Assembly: GCF_003208655.1 (NCBI RefSeq)
Contig: NZ_QKLU01000007.1
Span: forward strand, 284,731 to 348,730
Direction: 5' to 3'
DNA: 64,000 nt
Source: Pedobacter nutrimenti
Lineage (GTDB): Bacteria; Bacteroidota; Bacteroidia; Sphingobacteriales; Sphingobacteriaceae
The stretch's first letter is position 1. Each line of letters starts with the position of its first letter. The translations under genes were made by a program, and so were the position numbers. The notes beneath the pieces were generated by a model. That model made no database searches, had not been told where the DNA came from, and worked only from the letters and a program-made list of their open reading frames with translations. This document shows, one piece after another, positions 16,644 through 25,402 of this stretch.

Positions 16644-17033
16644 ATGATCGATGTTTGCTGTGCAATAATTGTCCGGGAGGATGGCTGTGTGTTTGTAGCC
16701 CAAAGGGCTGCCAATCAGTCTTTGCCCTTTAAGTTTGAGTTTCCGGGTGGTAAACTGGAGGCGAATGAAAGTCCGCGGGATTGTGTGCTTAGAGAGGTTA
16801 AAGAAGAATTAAACCTGGACATTTGTATTGTAAGCGAGCAAATGCCTGTCAGTTATAATTATCCTGCCTTTTCTATCAAACTCATTCCTTTTGTATGCAG
16901 GATTACCGGTGGAACCTTAGTATTGAAGGAGCATCATTCAGGAAAGTGGGTGGCTCCTAAAAACCTGCTGGATCTGGACTGGGCAGCTGCAGATGTCCCG
17001 GTTGTTAAGGCATATCTGGCGGCAAATCTTTAA
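16644..17033 (+). CDS. Nudix hydrolase, MutT-like
   Basis: A Nudix hydrolase of about 129 residues, with start MIDVCCAIIVRED. The Nudix box reads GGKLEANESP followed by RDCVLREVKEEL, fitting GX5EX7REUXEEXGU except that the late Gly is Asn. The REVKEEL glutamates bind the metal that activates water for pyrophosphate cleavage. The opening strand and the -FEFPGGK- entry point to the 8-oxo-dGTPase (MutT) branch, which cleans oxidised nucleotides. A longer in-frame opening at 16569 would overlap the previous gene and lacks sense, so the ATG at 16644 is preferred. Confidence 0.88.
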   Translation: MIDVCCAIIVREDGCVFVAQRAANQSLPFKFEFPGGKLEANESPRDCVLREVKEELNLDICIVSEQMPVSYNYPAFSIKLIPFVCRITGGTLVLKEHHSGKWVAPKNLLDLDWAAADVPVVKAYLAANL

Positions 17034-17180
17034 GGACCGGAAATTTTACCGGTCAATTTAATTCATTTACCGATTTTAAACGATGCTCCGCCCGGATTGC
17101 ATTGCCTTGCGTGCATTTCTGCCGTAATTTTAGGGTACCATTCAAAAATAAATGAATGCAAAGATTAAAATTTAAAGATC

Positions 17181-17546
17181 ATGGAAACTTTTAACAACAA
17201 CCGCACAAATCGTCATTTTAGTATTGGTATTATATTTATTATAGCGGGAATACTGTTTGCTGCGAAAAGCATTGGCTTAATTATACCTTTCTGGTTGTTG
17301 AGCTGGCACAGTATATTATTGCTCATTGGTTTAGTGATTGGTTACAGAAAGAATTTTAAGGCAGGGGGCTGGATTGTATTGGTGCTGATTGGCGGTATAT
17401 ATACACTTCAAAGTATTCTGTTTGTAGGGATGTCTTCTTTTGCTGCAGCGGCCACTTTAGTTGGTGTGGGTTTATACCTGATTTTTAAACCCTCAAAAGA
17501 TTTTAGGGTATGTGGTTTCGACCCTGAAAAAAAAGAAAATTATTAA
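17181..17546 (+). CDS. Small membrane protein with LiaF/DUF5668-like transmembrane region
   Basis: The 121-residue protein has four hydrophobic segments (about residues 16-32, 34-52, 58-74 and 80-98), beginning with RHFSIGIIFIIAGILFAAKS. This matches the N-terminal membrane module of LiaI/LiaF-like proteins, here without the cytoplasmic C-terminal domain. In other bacteria such proteins modulate envelope-stress signalling. There is no sensor kinase adjacent, so its partner is unknown. It ends in a short charged tail (GFDPEKKENY) and is followed by a terminator. Confidence 0.65.
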   Translation: METFNNNRTNRHFSIGIIFIIAGILFAAKSIGLIIPFWLLSWHSILLLIGLVIGYRKNFKAGGWIVLVLIGGIYTLQSILFVGMSSFAAAATLVGVGLYLIFKPSKDFRVCGFDPEKKENY

Positions 17547-17612
17547 CTCTATCATATATAGGTGCTGTTTCAAATGGAGCCCGCTTAAAGGGAAAGTTTT
17601 AAACAGTTCCAG

Positions 17613-17643
17613 AAAGGCAATCGGAAATGATTGCCTTTTTTTA
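17613..17643 (+). terminator. Intrinsic terminator
   Basis: AAAGGCAATC pairs with GATTGCCTTT across a 6-base loop and runs into a T tract. It closes the small membrane-protein transcript before the S9 peptidase gene. Confidence 0.85.
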
Positions 17644-17690
17644 TAAATTAGGGCGATTAAGCCTTCAATAAAACACCTAAACTATGATTT

Positions 17691-19832
17691 ATGAACCCAA
17701 CATTTAAAAGTACCCTTATCCTTATTGCTGCCGCATTGCCAGCGTTAACGTTGGCGCAGCAAAAAGAAAGCAGCGTTAAAAATAATATGAAATATCCTGA
17801 AACGAAGAAAGAGACTGTAAAAGACAATTATTTTGGAACCGTAGTAGAAGATCCTTTTCGCTGGTTGGAAGATGATCGTTCAGAAGCAACCAAAGCCTGG
17901 GTGAAGGCAGAAAATGAGGTGACCCAGGCTTACCTGAGCAAAATTGTGTATAAAAAAGATATTAAGGAAAGGCTCAGCAAATTAATGAACTACGAAAAAT
18001 ATTCCCAGCCTTTCATCGAGGGAGATTATACTTATTATTACAAAAATACAGGGCTGCAAAACCAGAGCGTTCTTTATCGTCAAAAAAAAGGAGGGGAAGC
18101 TGAAGTATTTCTTGATCCGAATACTTTTTCAAAAGATGCGACAACTTCTCTCGCTGGTATTAGTTTTTCAAAAGATGGAAGTTTACTGGCGTATCAGTTG
18201 TCTGAAGGGGGCTCTGACTGGACCAAAGTTGTCGTCATGAATGCTGCCGACAAACGTATCATTGGTGAAACCCTGACCGATATAAAGTTTTCGGGAATTT
18301 CCTGGAAAGGAAATGATGGTTTTTATTATAGCAGTTATGATAAACCTAAAGAAGGTAGCCAGTTATCCGGATTGACCCAGTATCATAAATTATTTTTTCA
18401 TAAACTGGGCACTGCACAGAAGGAAGATCAGCTAATTTTTGGAGGAGAGAAAACTCCGCGTCGTTACATTAGCGGGGGATTAACGGAGGACGAACGTTAT
18501 TTAATTATCACTGCAGCAAACTCTACTTCGGGAAATGAATTGTATTTACAGGATCTTTCAGTTGCTGATGCACCCATTGTAAATGTGGTGAATGATTTTG
18601 AACAGAGTCATTGGGTGATTGATAATGTTGGCTCTAAACTATATATCTATACCAATCTGAAGGCGCCAAATGGTCGTGTGGTGACAGTGGACGCCTCTAG
18701 TCCGAAACCTGAAAACTGGAAAGAACTGATTAAGGAAACAGATAATGTACTGACTCCTTCTACAGGCGGAGGAAAATTATTTGCCAATTATATAAAGGAT
18801 GCTGTTTCTTTTGTATTGCAGTATGACATGAATGGCCGGCTGGAACACCAAATCGAATTGCCGGGTATTGGGACAGCAGGTGGTTTTGGTAGCAAAAAAA
18901 CAGAACAGGAATTTTATTATACGTTTACCTCTTATGTGTATCCGACAACAATATTTAAGTATTCGATAACAACGGGCCAATCAGAAATTTATAAAAAGCC
19001 GGGAGTTGATTTTGATCCTTCAAAATACGAATCCAAACAGGTGTTTTACCATTCCAAAGATGGAACGAAAATACCTATGATTATTACGTATAAAAAGGGC
19101 ATTAAGCTAAGTTCAAAAAATCCAACGCTTTTATATGGTTACGGAGGCTTTAACGTAAGTCTTACTCCGGCTTTTAGTACCTCCATCGTAGTTTTACTTG
19201 AACAAGGTGCTGTGTATGCGGTTCCAAACCTGAGAGGAGGGGGAGAGTATGGAGAGAAGTGGCATATTGCAGGTACAAAAATGCAAAAACAGAATGTTTT
19301 TGATGATTTTATTGCTGCCGCAGAATATCTTATTGCCAATAAATACACTTCAAAGGATTATCTGGCCATTATGGGCGGTTCTAATGGAGGTTTACTGGTC
19401 GGAGCGACTATGGCACAGCGTCCGGAATTGTTTAAAGTTGCATTTCCAGCGGTTGGGGTAATGGATATGTTGCGTTATCATAAATTTACCGCAGGGGCTG
19501 GATGGAGTTATGATTATGGTACGGCTGAAGACTCCAAAGAAATGTTTGAATACCTATATCGTTATTCGCCTGTACATGCTTTAAAAAAAGGAGTTAAGTA
19601 TCCGGCGACATTGGTTACTACGGCTGACCATGATGACCGGGTCGTACCGGCACATTCTTTTAAATTTGCAGCAAATCTTCAACAAGATCAGGGTGGAGAT
19701 GCGCCGGTGCTGATCAGTATCCAGACCAACGCCGGACATGGAGCAGGTAAACCAACCGATAAAGCCATTGAAGAAACCGCAGATAAATGGGCTTTCCTAT
19801 TGTACAATATGGGACTGGATTATAAAAAATGA
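17691..19832 (+). CDS. Prolyl oligopeptidase, S9A family, exported
   Basis: A 713-residue serine peptidase with a signal peptide (ending LTLAQQ, about residue 24). The middle 350 residues form a seven-bladed propeller that filters substrates by size, and the C-terminus is an alpha/beta hydrolase domain. Catalytic residues visible are Ser564 in GGSNGG, an Asp of ADHDDRVVP (646-649) and His683 in NAGHGAG. It cleaves short peptides after proline in the periplasm. Gene is monocistronic, with terminators on both sides. It is the longest single-gene enzyme of this stretch and shows no defects. Confidence 0.96.
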   Translation: MNPTFKSTLILIAAALPALTLAQQKESSVKNNMKYPETKKETVKDNYFGTVVEDPFRWLEDDRSEATKAWVKAENEVTQAYLSKIVYKKDIKERLSKLMNYEKYSQPFIEGDYTYYYKNTGLQNQSVLYRQKKGGEAEVFLDPNTFSKDATTSLAGISFSKDGSLLAYQLSEGGSDWTKVVVMNAADKRIIGETLTDIKFSGISWKGNDGFYYSSYDKPKEGSQLSGLTQYHKLFFHKLGTAQKEDQLIFGGEKTPRRYISGGLTEDERYLIITAANSTSGNELYLQDLSVADAPIVNVVNDFEQSHWVIDNVGSKLYIYTNLKAPNGRVVTVDASSPKPENWKELIKETDNVLTPSTGGGKLFANYIKDAVSFVLQYDMNGRLEHQIELPGIGTAGGFGSKKTEQEFYYTFTSYVYPTTIFKYSITTGQSEIYKKPGVDFDPSKYESKQVFYHSKDGTKIPMIITYKKGIKLSSKNPTLLYGYGGFNVSLTPAFSTSIVVLLEQGAVYAVPNLRGGGEYGEKWHIAGTKMQKQNVFDDFIAAAEYLIANKYTSKDYLAIMGGSNGGLLVGATMAQRPELFKVAFPAVGVMDMLRYHKFTAGAGWSYDYGTAEDSKEMFEYLYRYSPVHALKKGVKYPATLVTTADHDDRVVPAHSFKFAANLQQDQGGDAPVLISIQTNAGHGAGKPTDKAIEETADKWAFLLYNMGLDYKK

Positions 19833-19854
19833 TCTTTTTATAACTGAAATTTTT

Positions 19855-19887
19855 AAAAGGAACGGATTTAATCCGTTCCTTTTTTTG
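19855..19887 (+). terminator. Intrinsic terminator after the S9 peptidase
   Basis: A 13-bp perfect stem (19855-19867 with 19871-19883), 3-base loop and T tract follow the stop by 22 bases. Confidence 0.92.
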
Positions 19888-19957
19888 TTTTGCAGGATGG
19901 AATTTTCCTTTGTACGCTTGTTTGAAGTTTAAGTACAGGAAAATATTCTTTTAAAAA

Positions 19958-20132
19958 CGATTAAAATAGTAGAAATTATTGAATTGTGAATATTACTGGG
20001 AGTAGAGCATTGGCTTGCGCATCTTTGAGGCGTATATTCTACAGTAATGGAGAATGGAAGAACTTCACAATTGGTGGATGCGAATTGTAACCAGGTAGTA
20101 ATAATGTGCAAGGGCCGGAATTCCGGCCTTGT
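19958..20132 (+). ncRNA. Candidate structured small RNA ending in a GC-rich hairpin
   Basis: This gene-free stretch has internal complementarity. ATTGTGAA (19983-19990) pairs with TTCACAAT about 80 bases later, and ATTACTG just inside pairs with CAGTAAT. Together they close a long imperfect hairpin of about 100 bases. The 3' end is a perfect palindrome GGCCGGAATTCCGGCC (20113-20128) followed by a T-rich run, as in an intrinsic terminator. A weak promoter (TTTG at 19921, then 19 bases, then TATTCTTT at 19944) would start an RNA of about 175 nt. The size and long-hairpin layout recall 6S RNA, but I cannot confirm any family. The T run overlaps the end of the lrp gene on the other strand. Confidence 0.3.
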
Positions 20133-20606
20133 TTATTTTAAGGGAAGGGGAATTGCGGTTTCTTTTTTTATTTCTTTAAGAACAAAACTACTGGATAAAT
20201 TAGAGATATTTGCGATAGACGATATTTTCTCGATGACAAATGTGTGGTAAGTATTGACATCTTCTATGGCAATTTTAAGTAGATAGTCACTGCTGCCTGC
20301 AATGCACATGACTTCAAGGACCTGGTCCAATTGTATGATATCCCTTTCAAAATTTTTGAGGGTTTCTATAGATTGCTCTTTTAAAGTTACTGTACAAATA
20401 ACCATCAGGTGTTTTCCCAGTTTTTCACGGTTAACCAGGGCCACATATTTTTCAATGTAACCTTCTGATTTCAATCTTTTAATCCTTTCGTAGGTTGGAG
20501 ATTGACTGAGTCCGACTTTGCCCGCAATGTCTTTTACACTCCAGGAAGAATCTTGTTGCAGGAGGTTCAGGATTTTGTGGTCCATGATGTCCAGTTGTTC
20601 AGCCAT
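20133..20606 (-). CDS. Lrp/AsnC-family transcriptional regulator
   Basis: The 157-residue protein has an N-terminal winged helix-turn-helix (LDIMDHKILNLLQQDSSWSVKDIAGKVGLSQSPTYERIKRLKSEG) and a C-terminal RAM ligand-binding domain (about residues 65-150, VMCIAGSSDYLLKIAIEDV). Such proteins sense amino acids and bind DNA as octamers. It is divergently transcribed from the histidine decarboxylase gene across 152 bases, the classic layout for a local regulator. It probably senses histidine or a related amino acid and controls the decarboxylase; that link is inference. Confidence 0.93.
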   Translation of the reverse strand: MAEQLDIMDHKILNLLQQDSSWSVKDIAGKVGLSQSPTYERIKRLKSEGYIEKYVALVNREKLGKHLMVICTVTLKEQSIETLKNFERDIIQLDQVLEVMCIAGSSDYLLKIAIEDVNTYHTFVIEKISSIANISNLSSSFVLKEIKKETAIPLPLK

Positions 20607-20758
20607 AGTTTTTTCCTTTCTTTTCGTTTTATAAATGCAAAATAAGGTAAATAATCTTGTTTTTTTTGTTTTTTAAGTTAAAATTATTGATTATTTAATA
20701 TTTATAGTGATATAATCTATTGTTGGTGATATTTGCAGTGGATTTTTAAACGTATTTT

Positions 20759-21898
20759 ATGTTAAAACAAGAGGACAGCCAAAGACTAAATGCCTATATG
20801 AAAAAGGCAGAAGAAAGGTCAAAATATTTTATAGGGTACCCTATTGCTCAGGATTTTGATTATTCGGAGTTGTATCCTTTGTTAAAATTGCCTTTAAACA
20901 ATGTAGGAGACCCACAGGTAGAGTCTACCTATGATCTGAATTCACGTTCCCTGGAGCAGGAAGTACTCAAGTTTTTTGCTGAGCTGTTTCATGCACCTGC
21001 AGCTAATTGGTGGGGATATGTCACAAATGGAGGTTCTGAAGGAAATTTGTATGGTTTGTATGTGGCCAGGGAAATTTATCCAAATGGAATAGTGTATTAT
21101 TCAGAAGCAACTCATTATAGTGTTCAAAAAAATATTCAGTTGCTCAACTGCAATAGTATTGTAATCAGAACTCAGCATAATGGAGAGATGGATTATGAAG
21201 ATTTGAGCCAAATGTTGCAGATGCATCGAGATCAGCCGGTCATTATTCTGGCGAATATTGGCACAACGATGACTGAGGCAAAGGATGATTTGTCAAAGAT
21301 CAAAGCAATTCTTCGTTCATTGGCCATAAAGAACCATTACATCCACTGTGATGCTGCGCTGGCGGGTACTTACAGTGCAGCCCTGGAGTTGGAGCCTGGT
21401 TTTGATTTTAATTATGGAGCAGATAGTCTGGCCATTAGTGGTCATAAATTTATAGGATCTCCTATTCCATGCGGGTTGGTTATGGTGAAAAAGAATTACA
21501 AAGAACGCATCGGAAAAAATATTCCTTACATCGGGACAATTGATACCACAATTAGCGGGAGCCGCAATGGGCACAGTCCTGTGTTTTTATGGTATGCTAT
21601 TAAAAAATTAGGCATTGAAGGACTAAAGGAACGCGCTTTAATTTGTCTGGAACATGCTGCTTACTTGCGCCGGCGTTTTACCGAACTTGGCGTAAGTGCC
21701 TGGAGTAATCCTTTTGCTTTAACGGTTGTTTTTCCTGCGCCTTCATTAAGTCTGCGACAAAAATGGCAGCTTGCGACCGAAGACGGACATAGTCATGTGA
21801 TCTGTATGCCTGGAGTTAGCATAGAGCAGCTTGATGAATTCTTAGAGGATTATAAAGCTGAACTTGTAAAAGATAAGGAAGTAGCTGCTGTGCTGTAG
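20759..21898 (+). CDS. hdc: Pyridoxal-phosphate-dependent histidine decarboxylase
   Basis: A 379-residue group II PLP decarboxylase. WWGYVTNGGSEGNLYGLYVARE is the cofactor phosphate-binding region, ATHYSVQKN holds the His that stacks on PLP, HCDAALAGT contains the Asp that pairs with the pyridine nitrogen, and SGHKFIGSPIPCG contains the Schiff-base Lys (about residue 232). The length and the STYDLNSRSLE entry fit bacterial PLP-type histidine decarboxylase, which converts histidine to histamine. Cytoplasmic. No histidine/histamine antiporter is adjacent. An alternative is a serine decarboxylase of the same fold, which shares these motifs. Confidence 0.8.
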   Translation: MLKQEDSQRLNAYMKKAEERSKYFIGYPIAQDFDYSELYPLLKLPLNNVGDPQVESTYDLNSRSLEQEVLKFFAELFHAPAANWWGYVTNGGSEGNLYGLYVAREIYPNGIVYYSEATHYSVQKNIQLLNCNSIVIRTQHNGEMDYEDLSQMLQMHRDQPVIILANIGTTMTEAKDDLSKIKAILRSLAIKNHYIHCDAALAGTYSAALELEPGFDFNYGADSLAISGHKFIGSPIPCGLVMVKKNYKERIGKNIPYIGTIDTTISGSRNGHSPVFLWYAIKKLGIEGLKERALICLEHAAYLRRRFTELGVSAWSNPFALTVVFPAPSLSLRQKWQLATEDGHSHVICMPGVSIEQLDEFLEDYKAELVKDKEVAAVL

Positions 21899-22046
21899 TA
21901 GGAGGTCTTGTCGTTTTTTATAGATTGTGCCTGCTTTTTCACACAATATTTAATGTATTTTGTTTTATGGAAATGTAAACCCATTTGAATCATTTAATTC
22001 GTCCGGGTATCGCAGACATTAACCAAAATCATTAAAAACAAAATTT

Positions 22047-22523
22047 ATGAAAAAACCAGCTTTTTATCTTGCCTTTGCTGCAATGCTTCTTATGTTTAGC
22101 TGTGGCCAGGGGACAAAGGACAATAAACAGGCAGAACAAGCCAGGAAAGATTCACTGATCAAGAACAGTTGTTTTATAGCTGTTGACGGAAAGGATACGG
22201 CAAATCTTAAAATTAAAACCCTGGATAATGGAAAGGTTACGGGGGCTCTGGTGATCAATTACCTGGACAAGGGCAAAAATGATGGTCTGCTGGAAGGGAA
22301 GTTTAGTGGAGATACTTTGTTTGCTGATTATACATTTAAAATAGGTAAAACAAATCCTACGGTGTACAAAAATCCGCTGGCTTTTTTAAAGAAAGACGGC
22401 AAAATGATATTAGGTGTGGGTCAGATAGAGACGAATCTTGGAAAATCGTACTTCGTAAAAGGAAAGCCGATTAGCTTTGAAAAAGGTAGATTTACTTTTT
22501 CTCCGCAAGATTGTAAGGACTAA
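22047..22523 (+). CDS. Predicted lipoprotein of unknown function
   Basis: The 158-residue precursor has a lipoprotein signal (AAMLLMFSCGQG, Cys19). The mature part is mostly short strands around CFIAVDGKDTANLKIKT and KGKNDGLLEGKFSGDTLFADYTF, giving the look of a small beta-barrel or lipocalin-like fold. It contains two cysteines near the ends of the mature chain that could pair. I do not recognise a family with a known role. It lies alone between the decarboxylase gene and a long gene-free stretch. Confidence 0.75.
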   Translation: MKKPAFYLAFAAMLLMFSCGQGTKDNKQAEQARKDSLIKNSCFIAVDGKDTANLKIKTLDNGKVTGALVINYLDKGKNDGLLEGKFSGDTLFADYTFKIGKTNPTVYKNPLAFLKKDGKMILGVGQIETNLGKSYFVKGKPISFEKGRFTFSPQDCKD

Positions 22524-22985
22524 GAGTAGGAAATGCTTTCAGTATGTTTATAATTCTGTGGATAACCTGTTAAGAAACTGTTAGCAGGCAGTGCAGAACT
22601 TGTTGATAATTATTGATCAAAAAACTTGACTGGAATAGCTAAAGAGTTGTAAATTAGATATATCAAAAACGAAGTACTTTGACAGTCTGAAAAGATTATC
22701 CAAAAAGAAAACTTAGCTTAAGGGCAAAAAGATTCTGGATATCTTGATGGATCAGTAAATATCGAATTCGAAGGAGACAGAAGATGAGATGTTTAAAATA
22801 GTGGATGCTGAAAAGCAGAAATGAAAAACTGTATCTGGAACGGACATTGTTTGAGGTAGGTCTTTCTATGGAGAGGCTGACAGAAACGATAGAATTGTAC
22901 AAGTGATTTGCGAGAGTCATTTGAAACAAGGAAAGTGGAAGTAAATGAAATTTGATGTTTTTAATGGCTATGGCTGTTAAAAATT
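22524..22985 (+). other. Gene-free stretch, possible coding relic or long RNA
   Basis: No intact reading frame fits this 460-base stretch. Purine-rich plus-strand frames give protein-like pieces interrupted by stops. One is a 34-codon piece at 22802-22903 that begins WMLKSRNEKLYLE and ends in LTETIELYK; another frame gives SKETEDEMFKIVDAEKQ just before. The order and frame switch suggest a decayed gene; I could not name it, although the tail is faintly like the end of an IS3-type transposase. Alternatively it is a long 3' untranslated region or noncoding RNA, because an intrinsic terminator follows at 22986. Confidence 0.35.
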
Positions 22986-23033
22986 GAAACCGGAGAACCA
23001 AATCGAACGAAGAGGGCTCCGGTTTCTTTTTTC
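22986..23033 (+). terminator. Intrinsic terminator upstream of phoH
   Basis: GAAACCGGAG pairs with CTCCGGTTTC over 10 bp with a 21-base loop and a six-T run. It ends whatever transcript crosses the preceding gene-free stretch. Confidence 0.8.
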
Positions 23034-23076
23034 TAATCCTGTCTTTAGGATCGTATAATTTCGCTATTTTAGGGAT

Positions 23077-24426
23077 ATGAGTAAATCTGCCAGGTCCCTG
23101 TCCTCAAAAAAGAAAATATTTGTATTGGATACCTCTGTGATCCTATATGATCATAATGCATTTCATAATTTCAAGGAAAATGATGTAGCTATCCCCATAC
23201 AGGTTTTAGAAGAACTGGATCATATGAAAAATGGTAATGAGACCCGAAATGCTGAGGCGAGGGGGTTTATACGTTTAATGGATGAGGCATCTGATGAAAA
23301 ACTACTGAGCCAATGGATTGCTTTTTCCGGTATAAAAGGAGGAAGGTTTAAGGTGGTGATGGATCATCATCCCGGAGAAACAGATGCAGAGAAAATCTTT
23401 GGAGAAGGAAAATTCGACCATAAAATTTTAAATGCTGCCTTAGGGTTAAAGCTTGAATTTCCTGAAAAAAAAGTTGTACTGGTGTCTAAGGATATTTGTC
23501 TTCGCCTGAAGGCCAAGTCCCTGGATCTGTATGCCGAAGATTATGAAACAGGTAAAGTAAAAAATGTAGAAGAATTATATACAGGAAAAACAACACTTAC
23601 AAAAGTACCCGAAGAGTTAATGTTGAAGTTAAAAAAGGATGGAATGGCGCCTGCTGATCTTTTGGATACTTCTCTGGGTTTGGGAAATCACTTTTACGTT
23701 CTGAAGAATAAAAGAAAGACTGTAAATGTATTTTATGATAAGCAATCTGAACAGTTGCTCCATATAGAGCCTCAGACTGTATTTAATATTGCTCCCAGAA
23801 ATTACGAACAGGCACTGGCCGTACATGCATTGCTGAATCCGGAGGTCAAGCTGATTACCATTCAGGGGAAGGCTGGGACCGGCAAAACCCTGCTGGCCAT
23901 TGCTGCTGCATTGGAACAAAGGAAGGAGTTTAGGCAGATTTATGTAACCAGGCCAATTATTCCACTAAGTAATAAGGATATTGGGTTTTTACCGGGGGAT
24001 GCCAAATCTAAAATTGATCCTTATATGGCTCCTATATGGGACAGCCTTCGTTTTATAAAGGAACAATATGCCGGTGATCCGGTTATGCAGGAGCGTATTG
24101 ATGAATTTGTAAGTACGGAGAAAATTGTCATTACCCCTCTGGCCTATATCAGGGGAAGAACGCTGACAAAAATATTTTTTATAGTGGATGAAGCTCAGAA
24201 TTTAACGCCACATGAAATTAAAACTATTATTTCCCGGGCGGGAGAAGATACTAAAATTATTTTTACAGGGGATATTCATCAGATTGATACGCCTTATCTG
24301 GATGCAGAAAGTAACGGATTGTCTTATCTGATCGAAAATGCAAAGGAGCACGCGCTTTATGCACATATTACTTTAGATAAAGGGGAGCGGAGTGAGTTGG
24401 CTAACCTTGCAAATGATTTACTTTGA
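23077..24426 (+). CDS. PhoH-family ATPase with N-terminal PIN domain (PhoH2)
   Basis: A 449-residue fusion. The PIN nuclease domain occupies about residues 10-150 (FVLDTSVILYDHNAF with the first acidic ligand; later DHKILNAAL and VVLVSKDICLRLKA). The PhoH ATPase occupies about residues 235-449, with Walker A GKAGTGKT (264-271) and Walker B FFIVDEAQN. PhoH2 proteins are ATP-dependent RNA helicase/ribonucleases, often tied to stress or toxin-antitoxin-like RNA turnover. It has no antitoxin gene next to it. It converges on the oxidoreductase gene with no gap between stops. Confidence 0.94.
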   Translation: MSKSARSLSSKKKIFVLDTSVILYDHNAFHNFKENDVAIPIQVLEELDHMKNGNETRNAEARGFIRLMDEASDEKLLSQWIAFSGIKGGRFKVVMDHHPGETDAEKIFGEGKFDHKILNAALGLKLEFPEKKVVLVSKDICLRLKAKSLDLYAEDYETGKVKNVEELYTGKTTLTKVPEELMLKLKKDGMAPADLLDTSLGLGNHFYVLKNKRKTVNVFYDKQSEQLLHIEPQTVFNIAPRNYEQALAVHALLNPEVKLITIQGKAGTGKTLLAIAAALEQRKEFRQIYVTRPIIPLSNKDIGFLPGDAKSKIDPYMAPIWDSLRFIKEQYAGDPVMQERIDEFVSTEKIVITPLAYIRGRTLTKIFFIVDEAQNLTPHEIKTIISRAGEDTKIIFTGDIHQIDTPYLDAESNGLSYLIENAKEHALYAHITLDKGERSELANLANDLL

Positions 24427-25332
24427 TCAGAATTCTTCTTCTATAAGTTCTCTGTTGATGAATGAACCTGCCTTTGTGCCTGCGGCTGTTGCAACAGAAA
24501 CGGCCCTGAAAACAGTGGTGTTGTCCCCGGCCGCGTAAATTCCCGTCACATTGGTTCGTTGAAAATCATCGATTTTAATAAAGCCTTGTTCTGTTAACTC
24601 TACGCCAAGTTGCTGTGGTATGTTACATTGTTGTTCAAAAGGCAGTTTGGTGAAAAGTGCATCTATCTGGTAGGTTGTGCCATCTGTAAAGTGAATAAAC
24701 TGGATTTGTCCGTTGAGGTGTTCAATACTCAGGAATTTCTGCTCTATGACCGGTATGTTTTTTTTCTTTAAAAGCCAGGCTTGTTCTTTCGTCAGATGGC
24801 TTTCTCCATTGGTAAAAAGGATCATGTCTTTACTCCAGCTGTAAAGAACCCTGCTTAATTCAAAGCCTGTTTTGCCATGGCCAAGCAAGCCAATTTTTTT
24901 ATCTTTTACTTCGTAGCCATGACAATATGGGCAATGAAGTATCGAAATGCCCCAACAGCTCGAGAATCCCTCAATAGAAGGTATAATGTCCCTGATGCCT
25001 GTAGTAAACAGTAACTTTTTTGTATTCAGGGTAATTCCGTGACCAGTGAGCAATTCAAAGCCTGAAGCTGATTTTTTAGCCCGGAGTACCTCGTCTTTCA
25101 GGAACTGGGTTGTTGGGTAGTTTAATACTTGTTCTTTTGCTTTTCTGGCAATGCTGGCAGGTTTTTCTCCGTCCCTGGTGATGAAGTTGTGTGCATATGG
25201 GGTACGCAGGTTGCAGGGGGTACCACTGTCCACAATAAGTATGGTTCTGATGGCTCTTCCTAAAGCCATTGCAGCTGACAATCCGGAGTAGCTTCCGCCA
25301 ATGATGATGACATCAAATATCTTTGGTTTCAT
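24427..25332 (-). CDS. FAD-dependent oxidoreductase, thioredoxin-reductase-like
   Basis: About 301 residues. The FAD-binding Rossmann motif is IIIGGSYSGLSAAMALGRA (about residues 8-26). A redox-active pair is in HCPYCHG (about residue 133), and GIYAAGDNTTVFRAVSVA near the C-terminus is the second FAD contact. This layout fits the thioredoxin-reductase family, including bacillithiol/ferredoxin-type branches. The NADPH-binding central motif is LLGHGKTGFELSRVL; its GxGxxG-like turn is GHGKTG. A longer frame adds 20 hydrophobic residues, but MKPKIFDV at 25332 is a natural start. Substrate undefined. Confidence 0.88.
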   Translation of the reverse strand: MKPKIFDVIIIGGSYSGLSAAMALGRAIRTILIVDSGTPCNLRTPYAHNFITRDGEKPASIARKAKEQVLNYPTTQFLKDEVLRAKKSASGFELLTGHGITLNTKKLLFTTGIRDIIPSIEGFSSCWGISILHCPYCHGYEVKDKKIGLLGHGKTGFELSRVLYSWSKDMILFTNGESHLTKEQAWLLKKKNIPVIEQKFLSIEHLNGQIQFIHFTDGTTYQIDALFTKLPFEQQCNIPQQLGVELTEQGFIKIDDFQRTNVTGIYAAGDNTTVFRAVSVATAAGTKAGSFINRELIEEEF

Positions 25333-25402
25333 ACAAGTGTAAAAATAAACGTCCAAATATAAATTAAATATCGCCACAATGTTGCGTACCAATATTATTA
25401 CT

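Noticed and set aside
22696..23001. A 101-codon minus-strand open frame
   Set aside because: The protein is hydrophobic by mirror of the purine-rich plus strand, and the start lies inside the terminator hairpin.
22524..23033. tmRNA, RNase P RNA or signal recognition RNA in the gene-free stretch
   Set aside because: The hallmark conserved ends and core motifs of these RNAs are absent.
23077..24426. PhoH2 as part of a toxin-antitoxin pair
   Set aside because: No small antitoxin gene sits directly upstream; only a terminator and a gene-free stretch are present.
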